Shown here piece after piece: positions 37,164 to 46,841 of a stretch of DNA of 64,000 nucleotides. Both the position numbers and the translations under genes were made by a program. The stretch's first letter is position 1. The number at the start of each line of letters is the position of its first letter. Origin of the DNA: Pseudomonas sp. AB6 (lineage in GTDB: Bacteria; Pseudomonadota; Gammaproteobacteria; Pseudomonadales; Pseudomonadaceae); contig NZ_JAVIWJ010000001.1 of assembly GCF_034314105.1 (NCBI RefSeq), positions 3,584,501 to 3,648,500 of the forward strand, in the 5' to 3' direction. The notes under the pieces were generated by a model, which saw only the letters and a list, made by a program, of their open reading frames with translations, ran no database searches and was not told the origin of the DNA.

Positions 37164-38453
37164 TTAACTGGCAGCGCCAACTAAACGCACCGCGCCGCGC
37201 CGATTACGGCCATGCGCAACGACACAATTTCGCCCCGCGCCCTTGGCGCTGTAAAGCGCCTCGTCGGCTGACTTGAGCACTTCCTCGGGCGTACGCTGGT
37301 CAACTTGCCGTTCGGCTACGCCAATGCTGACGGTGACCGATACACTCGACGCCTTCGCACCGCTTCGGCGCTGACGCCCTTGCTGGTCGTCATTCGGTCG
37401 GTCCTGATTGCGCAATTGAATGTTGTAAACCGCGATAGCGTCGCGCACCGACTCCAGATGCGGCATGCACTCTTCCAGCGTCTGCCCGGCAAACACCAGT
37501 GCAAACTCTTCGCCGCCATACCGGTAGGCTCGACCGCCACCGGTCACTTTCGATAACTTGCTCGCCACCAGTCGCAGCACTTGATCGCCAACATCATGCC
37601 CATGGGTGTCGTTGAATTTCTTGAAGTGATCGACGTCGGCCATGGCTAGCACGTAACTGCGTCCCAACCTTTGCAGTCGTTCATTGAGTGCACGACGTCC
37701 CGGCAATCCTGTCAGCTCATCGCGGAACGCCATTTGATAAGCCTCATGGGCGACCGCGGCGGCAATCATCAGCATCACCTCACTGCACATGATGTTGAGG
37801 GTGAACGGCAAAATGAAGGTCCTCGGCAACGCCCAAAAAAGACCAATCAAACCGACGATTTGCGCCGCGTGCAGCGGCCGGGGCTTACGCACGTATTGCA
37901 CAATAATTAACAGGAAGCTGCAAAAGAACACGGGGTAAGCCAGTTGAATCAAACTCATCCAATCGCCGTATAAAGCCGGCCAGCGGATCTCTGCCAACCA
38001 ATTCAGCAGGGCTTTAGGAAAGCTTTGTTCTAGCGCCAACGCAACGCTGCCAAAGGCGAGGAACACGGCAAATCGGGCAATCATGTCCCGGAACAGGTGC
38101 GTACGTTCCTCCCATATGGCGAAAAGTCCGTAGAGCAGTGGCAAAAAGAGACAGCACAAATGAAAAACCACGGCGGCGTCATCACGCACTTTGCCGTAAT
38201 CGCGGTAGTAGTCGGTTTGCGTATCCAACAGAAAGTACGCGGTGTAAACAGTGATCATCAAAAACAGCTCACGCTGGCGACGATAAACCGAGCAATACGC
38301 ACCGCCCAACAACAGCACCAAAGTCGGCAGTACATTGAACAGCGACGTAAAAAATACATTAAGGTCTTTTACATACGCGGCCGCGAGCCCCGCTAATAGT
38401 AATAGCAGCGAGGGAACGAAATGACTGAAACGTGCGGTCGAAAAACGCTGCAA
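37164..38453 (-). CDS. Membrane-bound diguanylate cyclase
   Basis: A hydrophobic N-terminal half with six to eight membrane helices, then a GGDEF domain: FRDELTGLPGRRAL, ADVDHFKKFNDTHGHDVGD and the active-site motif RYGGEEF. It should make c-di-GMP. I place the start at TTG 38453, which has AGGAG nine bases upstream and begins right before the first helix, giving 429 aa. The frame stays open to a TTG at 38633, but that 60-residue part has no strong ribosome binding site. A basic loop of about 25 residues (DRPNDDQQGRQRRSGAKASS) interrupts the cyclase domain after the catalytic motif and is unusual. Confidence 0.85.
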   Translation of the reverse strand: MQRFSTARFSHFVPSLLLLLAGLAAAYVKDLNVFFTSLFNVLPTLVLLLGGAYCSVYRRQRELFLMITVYTAYFLLDTQTDYYRDYGKVRDDAAVVFHLCCLFLPLLYGLFAIWEERTHLFRDMIARFAVFLAFGSVALALEQSFPKALLNWLAEIRWPALYGDWMSLIQLAYPVFFCSFLLIIVQYVRKPRPLHAAQIVGLIGLFWALPRTFILPFTLNIMCSEVMLMIAAAVAHEAYQMAFRDELTGLPGRRALNERLQRLGRSYVLAMADVDHFKKFNDTHGHDVGDQVLRLVASKLSKVTGGGRAYRYGGEEFALVFAGQTLEECMPHLESVRDAIAVYNIQLRNQDRPNDDQQGRQRRSGAKASSVSVTVSIGVAERQVDQRTPEEVLKSADEALYSAKGAGRNCVVAHGRNRRGAVRLVGAAS

Positions 38454-38616
38454 AGAGGATGGCTCCTGCCCAACATGAAACGTTGCATGGCATTGTGCCT
38501 GTACTGTTTCAGTTAAGCACTCAAATGGCTCAAATACCTGACTAATCCTCTTTAACGGCCGTGAACTTAAGAAGTTGACGATAACGCCTGCAACTACCCT
38601 CAGCCACCAGATACAA

Positions 38617-38651
38617 AATAACCGCTTCCCCAAAAGGAAAAGCGGTTATTT
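38617..38651 (-). terminator. Terminator downstream of the third dehydrogenase
   Basis: A 12-bp perfect stem AAATAACCGCTT / AAGCGGTTATTT with an 11-base loop, 15 bases past the stop of the minus-strand dehydrogenase gene at 38667. A/T tracts at the stem base give it the usual form. Confidence 0.75.
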
Positions 38652-38666
38652 AAAAACGACGCAGCT

Positions 38667-40472
38667 TTAATAGCCCAGTGCGAAGTTCTCTTCTTTCATG
38701 TCCATCAGGTTGTTAGCGCCTGAAAGCATGGTCACCACGTGAGTACGGGTGCGCGGCAAGATACGCTGGAAGTAGAAGCGCGCCGTTTGTAACTTGGCCG
38801 TATAGAACGCTTCTTCGGTAGTACCGGCAGCCAATTTTTCAGCTGCCAGTCGCGCCATGTCAGCCCAGAAATAAGCCAGGCAGGCATAACCGGAGTACAT
38901 CAGGTAATCCACCGAAGCGGCACCGACTTCTTCACGGTCTTTCATAGCGGCCATACCGACCTTCATGGTCAACTCGCCCCATTCTTTATTCAGCGCAGCC
39001 AAGGGTTCGACGAACTCTTTAACCGCTTCATTGCCTTCGTTGGTCTGGCAGAACTTGTGGACGATCTTGGTGAAGCCTTTCAGCGCTTCGCCTTGAGTCA
39101 TCAACACTTTGCGGCCCAACAGGTCCAGTGCCTGGATGCCGGTGGTGCCTTCGTACAGCATCGAAATGCGGCTGTCGCGGACGTTTTGCTCCATGCCCCA
39201 CTCCGCGATAAAACCGTGGCCGCCGTAGATTTGCACGCCATGGTTAGCCGCTTCGAAGCCGACCTCAGTCATGAAGGCTTTGGCGATCGGGGTCATGAAC
39301 GCCAACAGGCCGTCCGCTTGCTTCTTCTGCTCATCGTCTTGACCGTACTTAACGATATCGACCAGCTTGGCAGTGAAGTAAACCATTGCCCGGTTGCCTT
39401 CAGCGAAGGCTTTCATGGTCAACAGCATGCGGCGTACATCAGGGTGAACGATGATCGGGTCTGCGGCTTTCTCGGGCGCTTTCGGGCCGGTTAGCGAACG
39501 CATTTGCAAACGATCACGGGCATATTTCAAGCCGCCCTGAAAGCCGATCTCGGCGTGGGCAAGGCCCTGAAGTGCAGTCCCCAAACGCGCGGTGTTCATG
39601 AACGTAAACATGCAGTTCAGGCCTTTGTTCGGCGCGCCGATCAAGAAGCCCGTGGCTGCATCGAAGTTCATCACGCACGTTGCGTTACCGTGGATACCCA
39701 TTTTGTGTTCCAGGGAACCGCAGCTGACCGCATTGCGAGCGCCAACGCTACCGTCAGCGTTTGGCATGAACTTAGGCACGATGAACAGCGAAATACCTTT
39801 AGTGCCCGCCGGTGCATCCGGCAGGCGGGCCAGCACGATATGGACGATGTTGTCGGCCATGTCGTGTTCGCCAGCAGAAATGAAGATCTTGGTGCCGGTC
39901 ACTTTGTAGGAGCCGTCAGCTTGCGGTTCGGCCTTGGTGCGCAACATGCCCAAGTCGGTACCGCAGTGCGATTCGGTCAAGCACATGGTGCCGGTCCATT
40001 CGCCCGAAACCAGCTTGGTCAGGTAAGCCTGTTGCTGTTCTTCAGTACCGTGCTCGGAAATGGTGTTCATCGCGCCGTGCGACAGGCCGGGGTACATGCC
40101 CCACGACCAGTTGGCTTCGCCGACCATTTCACTGACAGCCAGGCCGAGTGACTCTGGCAGGCCTTGACCGCCATGGGCCACGTCGTGCGCCAAGCTAGGC
40201 CAGCCGCCTTCCACGAATTGCTGGTAAGCCTGCTTGAAGCCCGTCGGGGTTTTCACGCCGGACTCGCTCCAGGTGCAGCCTTCAGAGTCGCCGACACGGT
40301 TCAACGGTGCCAACACCTGCTCACAAAACTTGGCGCCTTCTTCAAGAATGGCGTCAACCATGTCTGGAGTAGCGTCCTGGCAAGCCGGCAGGCTTTGATA
40401 ATGCGCTTCGTAGCCGAGCAACTCGTCACGAACGAAGCGAATATCACGCAAGGGGGCCTTGTAGTCCGGCAT
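38667..40472 (-). CDS. FadE-type acyl-CoA dehydrogenase, paralogue C (PsrA-linked)
   Basis: 601 residues from the ATG at 40472 with AGAGG upstream; the in-frame start at 40520 would extend through the operator. Signatures: MPDYKAPLRDIRF, TMCLTESHCGTDLGM, GTKIFISAGEHDMAD and the catalytic Glu in MLYEGTTGIQALDLLGRK (Thr replaces Asn of the paralogues). It corresponds by position to PA0506, described as FadE1 in P. aeruginosa. A PsrA-type palindrome sits 46-59 bp upstream, so repression by PsrA lifted by long-chain fatty acyl signals is likely. It ends at its own terminator. Confidence 0.91.
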   Translation of the reverse strand: MPDYKAPLRDIRFVRDELLGYEAHYQSLPACQDATPDMVDAILEEGAKFCEQVLAPLNRVGDSEGCTWSESGVKTPTGFKQAYQQFVEGGWPSLAHDVAHGGQGLPESLGLAVSEMVGEANWSWGMYPGLSHGAMNTISEHGTEEQQQAYLTKLVSGEWTGTMCLTESHCGTDLGMLRTKAEPQADGSYKVTGTKIFISAGEHDMADNIVHIVLARLPDAPAGTKGISLFIVPKFMPNADGSVGARNAVSCGSLEHKMGIHGNATCVMNFDAATGFLIGAPNKGLNCMFTFMNTARLGTALQGLAHAEIGFQGGLKYARDRLQMRSLTGPKAPEKAADPIIVHPDVRRMLLTMKAFAEGNRAMVYFTAKLVDIVKYGQDDEQKKQADGLLAFMTPIAKAFMTEVGFEAANHGVQIYGGHGFIAEWGMEQNVRDSRISMLYEGTTGIQALDLLGRKVLMTQGEALKGFTKIVHKFCQTNEGNEAVKEFVEPLAALNKEWGELTMKVGMAAMKDREEVGAASVDYLMYSGYACLAYFWADMARLAAEKLAAGTTEEAFYTAKLQTARFYFQRILPRTRTHVVTMLSGANNLMDMKEENFALGY

Positions 40473-40517
40473 AGCGATAACCTCTGCTGAGAATCCTGGA
40501 GCGAATGATCGGTCGAT

Positions 40518-40531
40518 CAAACAGTTGTTTG
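40518..40531. promoter_or_regulatory. Candidate PsrA operator
   Basis: CAAACAGTTGTTTG fits the published PsrA consensus, (G/C)AAAC-N2-4-GTTT(G/C), as a perfect palindrome with a 4-base centre. It lies 46-59 bases before the start of the acyl-CoA dehydrogenase gene at 40472. In P. aeruginosa PsrA represses beta-oxidation genes and activates rpoS. Confidence 0.65.
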
Positions 40532-40730
40532 AAACATACGTTTACGTCTAAACCTTGTCAAGCGCAGCGCGTGCTCCGTTCATCGCCCACAAGGCTTTAA
40601 AATGTCCACGCGAACGCCGCAGCCGTAGCGCAGGCACGCTATCAGGCCGATTAAGTTTAGTTGAGTGAAACGCAAATGCAGGAGCTAGAGGAGTAACCGG
40701 GTGCGACGAGGCGCACCGCGAAGGCAGCGA

Positions 40731-41069
40731 TCAGGCGTGAGTATCGATAAACGTGCCGAGCATTTCGTCGGAAGCCTTGGCCACTTTAACGCCGAGTTCG
40801 GCTTGGATTTTAGCCAAGGAGAGTTCTACTGCGCTGGTCGCTAGATCAGTTTGCTGACTGCGGTCAACCGAATGCAGACGCTCGACTTGTTGGTTCGACG
40901 ATTGACTCCTCGCGGAAGCATCGCCCGTACTTGTGGAGACGCTGCCGTTGGACGCATCGCTGGAAACGCTAGCGTTGGCAATTTGTACAGCTGCTTGATC
41001 AACCCGCGCCAACCCGGCCTGGACCAGGCTAATACTCGAAGAAAAAGCGCTGTTGCTGGAAATTTGCAT
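40731..41069 (-). CDS. Small protein resembling a miniature flagellar rod/hook protein
   Basis: 112 residues. The N-terminus (AFSSSISLVQAGLARVDQAAVQIANASV) follows the pattern of the first helix of flagellar rod and hook proteins (AxxGLxAxxxRLDVxAxNIANxxT). The C-terminus (TDLATSAVELSLAKIQAELG, VKVAKASDEMLGTFIDTHA) follows the flagellar basal-body C-terminal helix (VDLxxEMVxLIxAQRAYxANxKVIKTADEMLGTLI). Only a Ser/Gln-rich linker of about 35 residues joins them, so the whole central body is absent. It lies between bioD and the dehydrogenase genes, far from flagellar loci in known genomes; PA0505 holds this place in P. aeruginosa. Function unknown. Confidence 0.75.
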   Translation of the reverse strand: MQISSNSAFSSSISLVQAGLARVDQAAVQIANASVSSDASNGSVSTSTGDASARSQSSNQQVERLHSVDRSQQTDLATSAVELSLAKIQAELGVKVAKASDEMLGTFIDTHA

Positions 41070-41230
41070 GGAATTAACCTCAGTTCATATAACGAACAGC
41101 CACCATTGAAACAGACCAAGCCGTAAAAGACTCGACAAAAAGACTAATGGCAATTGGCCGGTTGATAGTTAAAACAGGCTGCCCTTGTTGAATGTAAATT
41201 GCAAAGGCCCTACCCAATATAAATAGACCC

Positions 41231-41911
41231 CTAATCCAACAACTCCAAATGCAGAAACTCAGCCACCGCTTCCGCTGTCGGTTTTTTCAACCGTGGCACA
41301 CGGCCCAAACACGGCGCGGGCAAACGTTCAGCCAAGGTGGCGAGATTTTCTTCCAGACGTGAAGTCTTGCCGTCGATGATATTGGCCACCCACCCCGCCA
41401 ATGGAAGGCCGTCGCGGGCGATGGCTTCGGCCGTCAGGAGCGCATGGTTGATGCAGCCCAAACGGACACCGACCACCAGAATCACGGGCAACTGCAACGC
41501 CACTGCAAGGTCTGACAGGTTAGCCTGGTCAGCCAGCGGTACTCGCCAACCTCCAGCACCTTCGATCAGGGTGAAGTCGGCCCCCTTGTTCAGCACATTG
41601 CGCATGGGTTCGAGCAGCGCTTGCACGGACAGCACTACACCTGCTTCGCGCGCAGCCAGGTGCGGGGCAATGGCCGGTTCGAACGCTATCGGATTGACTT
41701 CGTCGTACGTCAGTTTTACCGAACATTCCGCCATCAGCGCCAACGCGTCACTGTTGCGCAAGCCATCCGGTCCGACAATGCAGTCTGAAGCGACCGGTTT
41801 ACCGGCTGCAGTGCTTAAACCGGCCTGTCGTGCAGCATGCAGCAGCCCGGTCGCAATGGTGGTTTTACCGACATCCGTATCGGTGCCCGTGATGAAGTAC
41901 GAACTGCTCAT
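41231..41911 (-). CDS. bioD: Dethiobiotin synthetase
   Basis: 226 residues with the P-loop TGTDTDVGKTTIATGL (Lys16), KPVASD and EGAGGWRVPLAD. It closes the ureido ring of dethiobiotin from DAPA, CO2 and ATP, the penultimate step of biotin synthesis. It is the last gene of the minus-strand bioB-F-H-C-D run, 15 bases after bioC. Confidence 0.96.
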   Translation of the reverse strand: MSSSYFITGTDTDVGKTTIATGLLHAARQAGLSTAAGKPVASDCIVGPDGLRNSDALALMAECSVKLTYDEVNPIAFEPAIAPHLAAREAGVVLSVQALLEPMRNVLNKGADFTLIEGAGGWRVPLADQANLSDLAVALQLPVILVVGVRLGCINHALLTAEAIARDGLPLAGWVANIIDGKTSRLEENLATLAERLPAPCLGRVPRLKKPTAEAVAEFLHLELLD

Positions 41912-41926
41912 CTCAGTGCCTGCTAT

Positions 41927-42748
41927 TCATGGTTTTTCCAACACCGCGTAGACCACTTGGTAAGTGGCCGGCAGCCCTTCGCTGTGGCGAAACCGTTCAT
42001 AAGCGTTGATCAGCCCCATTATGCGCGCGCGACCGGTCAAACCACCGGGCCGACCCGGATTTAGATTGTGGGCGCCCAAGGCTTTCAACTCATGGGTCAG
42101 GCTGCGAACATCAGGGTAATACAACACATGTGGCTGCACGCCTAAACTGTGAATTCGCAAGCCACTGGAGGCACAGAGCTGCTGATAATCCTCGAATTGA
42201 CGGAAGCGATTGACATGGACCATTCCATCTACCGCTTGCCAGCTCTCTCGCAGTTCATACAAGGTGCCCACGCATAGACTGGCAAACGCCAACACACCGC
42301 CCGGTTGTAATACCCGCCGCGCTTCGCTAAGCACCGCGCCAAAGTCCGCACACCACTGCACCGCTAGGCTGGAAAAAATCAGCCCGCAACCTTGATCCCT
42401 CAGCGGCATTTGCTCGGCATCACCCGCCACAAAATGCTCGGCACCGCCCAAGGGGCGCGCATGGCGCAACATGCCTTCGGCTATGTCCAGAGCAACACCT
42501 TCGCTCTCGGTGAACGTTTGCGCCAGGATGCGGCTGAAATAACCGGTGCCGCTGCCCAGGTCCAGCCAGCGCGACGGTTTCAATTCAGCGGGAAAACGTG
42601 CCAGCAGTTCGCTTCCGACCGCGCGTTGTAACTCGGCCACGCTGTCGTAACTGGCGGCGGCGCGGGAAAAAGACGCCGCTACCTGACGCTTGTCGGGCAA
42701 CGCGCCGGTCTCGACGCTGGTTTTTTTGAAGAAGGACAAATCAGTCAT
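41927..42748 (-). CDS. bioC: Malonyl-ACP O-methyltransferase
   Basis: 273 residues from the ATG at 42748 (an ATG at 42760 is possible). SAM-binding motif I is [15 protein letters not shown], followed by ALDIAEGML and [14 protein letters not shown]. BioC methylates malonyl-ACP so that fatty-acid synthesis can build the pimeloyl chain. It overlaps the bioH end by 8 bases. Confidence 0.95.
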   Translation of the reverse strand: MTDLSFFKKTSVETGALPDKRQVAASFSRAAASYDSVAELQRAVGSELLARFPAELKPSRWLDLGSGTGYFSRILAQTFTESEGVALDIAEGMLRHARPLGGAEHFVAGDAEQMPLRDQGCGLIFSSLAVQWCADFGAVLSEARRVLQPGGVLAFASLCVGTLYELRESWQAVDGMVHVNRFRQFEDYQQLCASSGLRIHSLGVQPHVLYYPDVRSLTHELKALGAHNLNPGRPGGLTGRARIMGLINAYERFRHSEGLPATYQVVYAVLEKP

Positions 42749-43487
42749 CACCGGACTCATGTAAAAACGCCTGGATTGCCGCAGCCACCCCGTGTGGATT
42801 TTCCAGAATGAAGGCGTGGCTGGCCTGTTCGATCAGGCCGATTTCCACATCGGGCAGAATACTCAGTAGATCGCTTGCCGCTTCGGCCGGCACCAGTGCA
42901 TCAAGGCCCGCAAACAGATGCAGTTGAGGCCCGCGATAAGCTTGCAAAGCATTGCGGGTGTCGAGTTGTGCCAGCAATTTCAAGCCATGCAGCAGCCCAT
43001 CGGGCGAGGTATGCGGGGCGGCAGCGTTTAACAACCGGGCCAAACCACGAGGGTCTTCGGCGCCTTGAACGCACAGCAGGCTGAAACGTTTTAGTGTGCC
43101 CTGCGGATCAACCGAGCACCCGGCGAGAAACGCATCGAATGCCTCGGGCGACATCGCATGGGGCCAGTCGCTACGAGAAACGAAGGAGCTGTTACTGGCG
43201 AACGTCAGCAGACCACAGCAACGATCGGCACGACGCGCGGCCAGTTCCGTCGCCAACATCCCACCTAAAGACCAGCCGCCGAGCCAAGCATTGTCGGGCA
43301 ATGTGGCATCGAGTTCATCAAGCACTTCGCTCAGCTCGATGTCGCCGAAAGCCGACAATTGGACATCGGGCAACGGTTCGATTTCTACCCGCAAATGCTC
43401 GTCGAGACCGCGCAACGCAGCGGCCAACGGCTCTAACGGTGAGATCCCTAAACCCCAGCCTGGTAGCAAAATCAGACGATCACGCAT
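42741..43487 (-). CDS. bioH: Pimeloyl-ACP methyl ester carboxylesterase
   Basis: 248 residues from the ATG at 43487, which overlaps bioF by 8 bases; an upstream in-frame start at 43544 would lie inside bioF. Alpha/beta-hydrolase with LLPGWGLG, nucleophile Ser73 in GGWSLGGM, an Asp in [10 protein letters not shown] and a His in [12 protein letters not shown]. It removes the BioC methyl group to end pimeloyl-ACP synthesis. Confidence 0.95.
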   Translation of the reverse strand: MRDRLILLPGWGLGISPLEPLAAALRGLDEHLRVEIEPLPDVQLSAFGDIELSEVLDELDATLPDNAWLGGWSLGGMLATELAARRADRCCGLLTFASNSSFVSRSDWPHAMSPEAFDAFLAGCSVDPQGTLKRFSLLCVQGAEDPRGLARLLNAAAPHTSPDGLLHGLKLLAQLDTRNALQAYRGPQLHLFAGLDALVPAEAASDLLSILPDVEIGLIEQASHAFILENPHGVAAAIQAFLHESGDD

Positions 43488-44670
43488 GGTCCACTTCCAC
43501 CAATTCGTGTTCACCGAGCAGCGGATAACACTGCGCCAATGCATTCAACAATAGCTGCACTTGCGCTTCGCTGTGGGCGGCGGACAAGGTGACACGTAAA
43601 CGCGCACCGCCGGCAGGGACGGTTGGCGGGCGAATAGCGGTCACCAGCAGGCCACGATCACGCAACATCTGCGACAGATGCAAAGCGCGGCCACTGTCAC
43701 CGATCAGAATTGGCTGGATCGGCGTAAAGCTGTCCACCAACTGCAGACCGATCTGTTCGGCACCATGGCGGAACTGCTGAATCAAACGTCGCAGGTGCTC
43801 GCGACGCCAGTGTTCGCGGCGCAGTATTTCAAGGCTTTTTAGCGTGGCGCAGGCCAGCGCAGGGGGTTGGCTAGTGGTGTAAATGTAGGGCCGAGCGAAC
43901 TGGATAAGGGTTTCGATCAACTCTTCACTGCCCGCGACAAAAGCACCGGCAGTGCCGAAGGCTTTGCCCAACGTCCCGACCAACACCGGCACGTCTTCCA
44001 TGCTCAAACCGAAATGTTCTACAGCGCCCGCACCGTTGGCGCCCAGCGGGCCAAACCCATGGGCGTCGTCCACCATCAGCCATGCACCTTTGGCTTTCGC
44101 CGCTTGGGCCAACGTCGGCAGGTCAGCTAAATCGCCATCCATGCTGAACACGCCATCGGTGACCACCAGCGTATTGCCGCTGGCTGTCTCCAAGCGTGAG
44201 GCAAGGCTGTTGGCATCGTTGTGCAGATAGCGTGAAAACCGCGCGCCGCTGAGCAAACCCGCATCCAGCAAAGACGCATGATTGAGCCGGTCTTCCAGCA
44301 CCGTATCGCCCTTCCCGACCAGCGCGGTGACCGCACCAAGGTTGGCCATGTAGCCGTTGGAAAACAGCAAGGCACGGGGACGACCGGTCAAGTCGGCCAA
44401 GGCTTCTTCGAGTTCGTGATGCGGGCTGCTGTGACCGATCACCAGGTGCGAAGCGCCGCCGCCCACACCCCACCGATCAGCCCCCACTTGCCAGGCAGCA
44501 ATCACTTCAGGGTGATTGGCCAAACCGAGGTAGTCGTTATTACAGAACGCCAACAGCGGCTGGCCATCGACCACTACTTCAGGGCCTTGGGGACTTTGAA
44601 GCAATGGGCGATGACGATAAAGCTGTTCAGCGCGACGAGCGGCCAGACGCGTGCGGAGATCGAAAGACAT
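43480..44670 (-). CDS. bioF: 8-amino-7-oxononanoate synthase
   Basis: 396 residues of the alpha-oxoamine synthase family. The PLP lysine is Lys236 in [12 protein letters not shown]; other landmarks are [28 protein letters not shown] and [11 protein letters not shown]. It joins pimeloyl-ACP and alanine to give KAPA. The 122-base gap to bioB holds a REPIN, so this pair may share a transcript through it. Confidence 0.97.
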   Translation of the reverse strand: MSFDLRTRLAARRAEQLYRHRPLLQSPQGPEVVVDGQPLLAFCNNDYLGLANHPEVIAAWQVGADRWGVGGGASHLVIGHSSPHHELEEALADLTGRPRALLFSNGYMANLGAVTALVGKGDTVLEDRLNHASLLDAGLLSGARFSRYLHNDANSLASRLETASGNTLVVTDGVFSMDGDLADLPTLAQAAKAKGAWLMVDDAHGFGPLGANGAGAVEHFGLSMEDVPVLVGTLGKAFGTAGAFVAGSEELIETLIQFARPYIYTTSQPPALACATLKSLEILRREHWRREHLRRLIQQFRHGAEQIGLQLVDSFTPIQPILIGDSGRALHLSQMLRDRGLLVTAIRPPTVPAGGARLRVTLSAAHSEAQVQLLLNALAQCYPLLGEHELVEVDHA

Positions 44671-44700
44671 GCAGGCCTCGTGGGTGTTTGGGTAGCGTTC

Positions 44701-44778
44701 CTGTAGGAGCCAACGTGTTGGCGATAGGCCTTGCGCGGTGTATCAGACACGCCGCCTCGCCAACGTTGGCTCCTACAG
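44701..44778. repeat. REPIN (two inverted REP sequences)
   Basis: CTGTAGGAGCCAACGTGTTGGC on the left and GCCAACGTTGGCTCCTACAG on the right, in inverted order, with a G+C-rich stem around a TATCAGA centre. This is the standard REP doublet of fluorescent pseudomonads. It lies between bioF and bioB and may stabilise or trim the mRNA. Confidence 0.9.
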
Positions 44779-44792
44779 AGGTAAAGGCAGAA

Positions 44793-45851
44793 TCAGACCG
44801 CAGTAGCGTCGTAAAACATTTCGCTGCTCTTTTGCTCGATCAACGCCTGCTCGATAGCGGCCTGATGCACTTCGTCTGAATGCTCCACCCCGGCCTCCGG
44901 AAGAATGCCCAGACGCGCAAACAGCTGCATGTCCTTGTCGGCCTGCGGGTTAGCAGTAGTCAGCAGCTTGTCGCCGTAGAAAATCGAGTTGGCACCGGCA
45001 AAGAAGGCCAATGCTTGCATCTGTTCATTCATCGCTTCGCGGCCCGCGGACAGGCGCACGTGAGATTGCGGCATCATGATGCGCGCCACCGCCAGCATCC
45101 GAATAAAGTCGAATGGGTCAATGTCTTCAGCATTTTCCAGCGGCGTACCGGCCACCTTGACCAACATGTTGATCGGCACCGACTCAGGATGCTCCGGCAG
45201 GTTGGCCAATTGCATCAGCAGCCCGGCACGGTCATCAAGGCTTTCGCCCATGCCAAGGATTCCGCCGGAACAGATCTTCATTCCCGACTCACGCACATAG
45301 GCCAAGGTTTGCAAACGCTCGCTATAGGTGCGGGTGGTAATGATGCTGCCGTAGAACTCAGGCGAGGTATCTAGGTTGTGGTTGTAGTAATCCAGCCCGG
45401 CGGTGGCCAATGCGGCGGTTTGATCCTGGTCGAGACGGCCCAAGGTCATGCAAGTTTCCAGGCCCATGGCCTTAACGCCTTTGACCATTTCGAGCACGTA
45501 TGGCATGTCTTTGGCAGAAGGATGCTTCCAGGCCGCCCCCATGCAAAACCGCGTGGAGCCGATGGATTTAGCGCGAGCGGCCTCCTCCAGAACTTTCTGC
45601 ACTTCCAGCAGCTTCTCTTTTTCCAGCCCGGTGTTGTAGTGGCCAGACTGCGGGCAGTATTTGCAATCTTCCGGGCAGGCACCCGTTTTGATCGAAAGCA
45701 GCGTTGATACCTGAACCCGGTTGGCGTCGAAATGAGCACGGTGCACGGTCTGCGCCTGAAATAACAGGTCATTGAATGGCTGTACGAACAGCGCTCTGAC
45801 CTCGGCTAAAGTCCAGTCGTGACGCAGAGTGGCGGTGATGCTGGCGCTCAT
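44793..45851 (-). CDS. bioB: Biotin synthase
   Basis: 352 residues. The radical-SAM cluster is Cys59, Cys63, Cys66 ([12 protein letters not shown]), with [12 protein letters not shown] and RLSAGREAM among the residues around the [2Fe-2S] sulfur donor. It inserts sulfur into dethiobiotin. It is first in the bio run and diverges from comF across 100 bases. An AAGGAG site precedes the ATG. Confidence 0.97.
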   Translation of the reverse strand: MSASITATLRHDWTLAEVRALFVQPFNDLLFQAQTVHRAHFDANRVQVSTLLSIKTGACPEDCKYCPQSGHYNTGLEKEKLLEVQKVLEEAARAKSIGSTRFCMGAAWKHPSAKDMPYVLEMVKGVKAMGLETCMTLGRLDQDQTAALATAGLDYYNHNLDTSPEFYGSIITTRTYSERLQTLAYVRESGMKICSGGILGMGESLDDRAGLLMQLANLPEHPESVPINMLVKVAGTPLENAEDIDPFDFIRMLAVARIMMPQSHVRLSAGREAMNEQMQALAFFAGANSIFYGDKLLTTANPQADKDMQLFARLGILPEAGVEHSDEVHQAAIEQALIEQKSSEMFYDATAV

Positions 45852-45951
45852 TGGGCGGCTCCTTGTTTGTTCTTGGCTTGCGCGAATGAGCGCGGTTAGA
45901 ACACACGGTCATTCGGACTACACGGATGTTCGGCATATTTAAGGAAGAGCC

Positions 45952-46686
45952 ATGCGCTGTCAACCACAGAGCACGCATCAGGTTTACATCTGGTTAAAAA
46001 ACAAACAAACATGTTTATTGTGCGACGAGACCACAGACGCGTTATTTCCTATCTGTACCGGCTGTGAAACCGACCTGCCTTGGCTTGGGGACAGCTGCGA
46101 ACGTTGCGCGCTGCCCATGCCAATGGCCGGTCTGACCTGCGGCCAATGCCGCCGACAGCCACCCGCATTCAGTGACGTCGTGGTGCCATGGCGTTACGAC
46201 TTCCCCGTTGATAGCTTGGTTACACGCTTCAAGCATCAGGGGAAATGGCCCATGGGGCGGCTGCTCGCGCAGTTGCTTGGGCAAGCTCTGCAGCACCGTT
46301 TCGCTGAAGGTCTTGCGCGTCCGGATTGCCTGCTGCCGGTGCCGCTTGCGAACAAAAGGCTACGCCAGCGTGGTTATAACCAAGCCGAGATGCTAGCTCG
46401 CTGGCTCGGTACGCAATTGGATGTGATAACAGACGAACATTTGTTGCTTCGGGTATTGGATACTCCAGCGCAGCAAGGATTGGACGCCAAAGCCCGTCAA
46501 AGCAATTTGCGCAAAGCGTTTGCCATCCGTCCCGGAGCACAGATAAAGGGCAAACATTTTGCGGTGGTGGACGATGTGTTAACCACCGGCGCAACGGTGA
46601 ACGCCCTGTCGCGCTTGCTCCTGGACGGGGGAGCAAGGCGGGTGGATATTTATTGCCTCGCGCGAACGCCAAAGCCTCAGGACTGA
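45952..46686 (+). CDS. comF: ComF-family phosphoribosyltransferase-like protein
   Basis: 244 residues. The N-terminus has Cys pairs of a double zinc ribbon (CLLC, CTGC, CERC, CGQC). The C-terminal half is a type I phosphoribosyltransferase with the PRPP loop VVDDVLTTGATV and RGYNQAEMLA. ComF is needed for the uptake of single-stranded DNA into the cytoplasm during competence in several bacteria; in Pseudomonas its exact role is less clear. It commonly sits opposite bioB in pseudomonads. Confidence 0.9.
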   Translation: MRCQPQSTHQVYIWLKNKQTCLLCDETTDALFPICTGCETDLPWLGDSCERCALPMPMAGLTCGQCRRQPPAFSDVVVPWRYDFPVDSLVTRFKHQGKWPMGRLLAQLLGQALQHRFAEGLARPDCLLPVPLANKRLRQRGYNQAEMLARWLGTQLDVITDEHLLLRVLDTPAQQGLDAKARQSNLRKAFAIRPGAQIKGKHFAVVDDVLTTGATVNALSRLLLDGGARRVDIYCLARTPKPQD

Positions 46687-46726
46687 TGCATGGCCAAGTC
46701 TCAACCTGTTTGCGGGGCTGACTTCT

Positions 46727-46750
46727 TCGCCAACACGTTGGCTCCTGCAG
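46727..46750. repeat. Single REP sequence
   Basis: TCGCCAACACGTTGGCTCCTGCAG, the same core as the REPIN at 44701 but as one copy with CTGCAG in place of CTACAG. It lies between comF and srkA. Confidence 0.8.
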
Positions 46751-46841
46751 CGTCGGGCAAATCAGCGAATGTGTCAGGCGCAGCCTCATTGCGCTAACAT
46801 ATCGGGCCCGACGCGGCAGCCTGCTGCGCGCAGGAGTAAGC

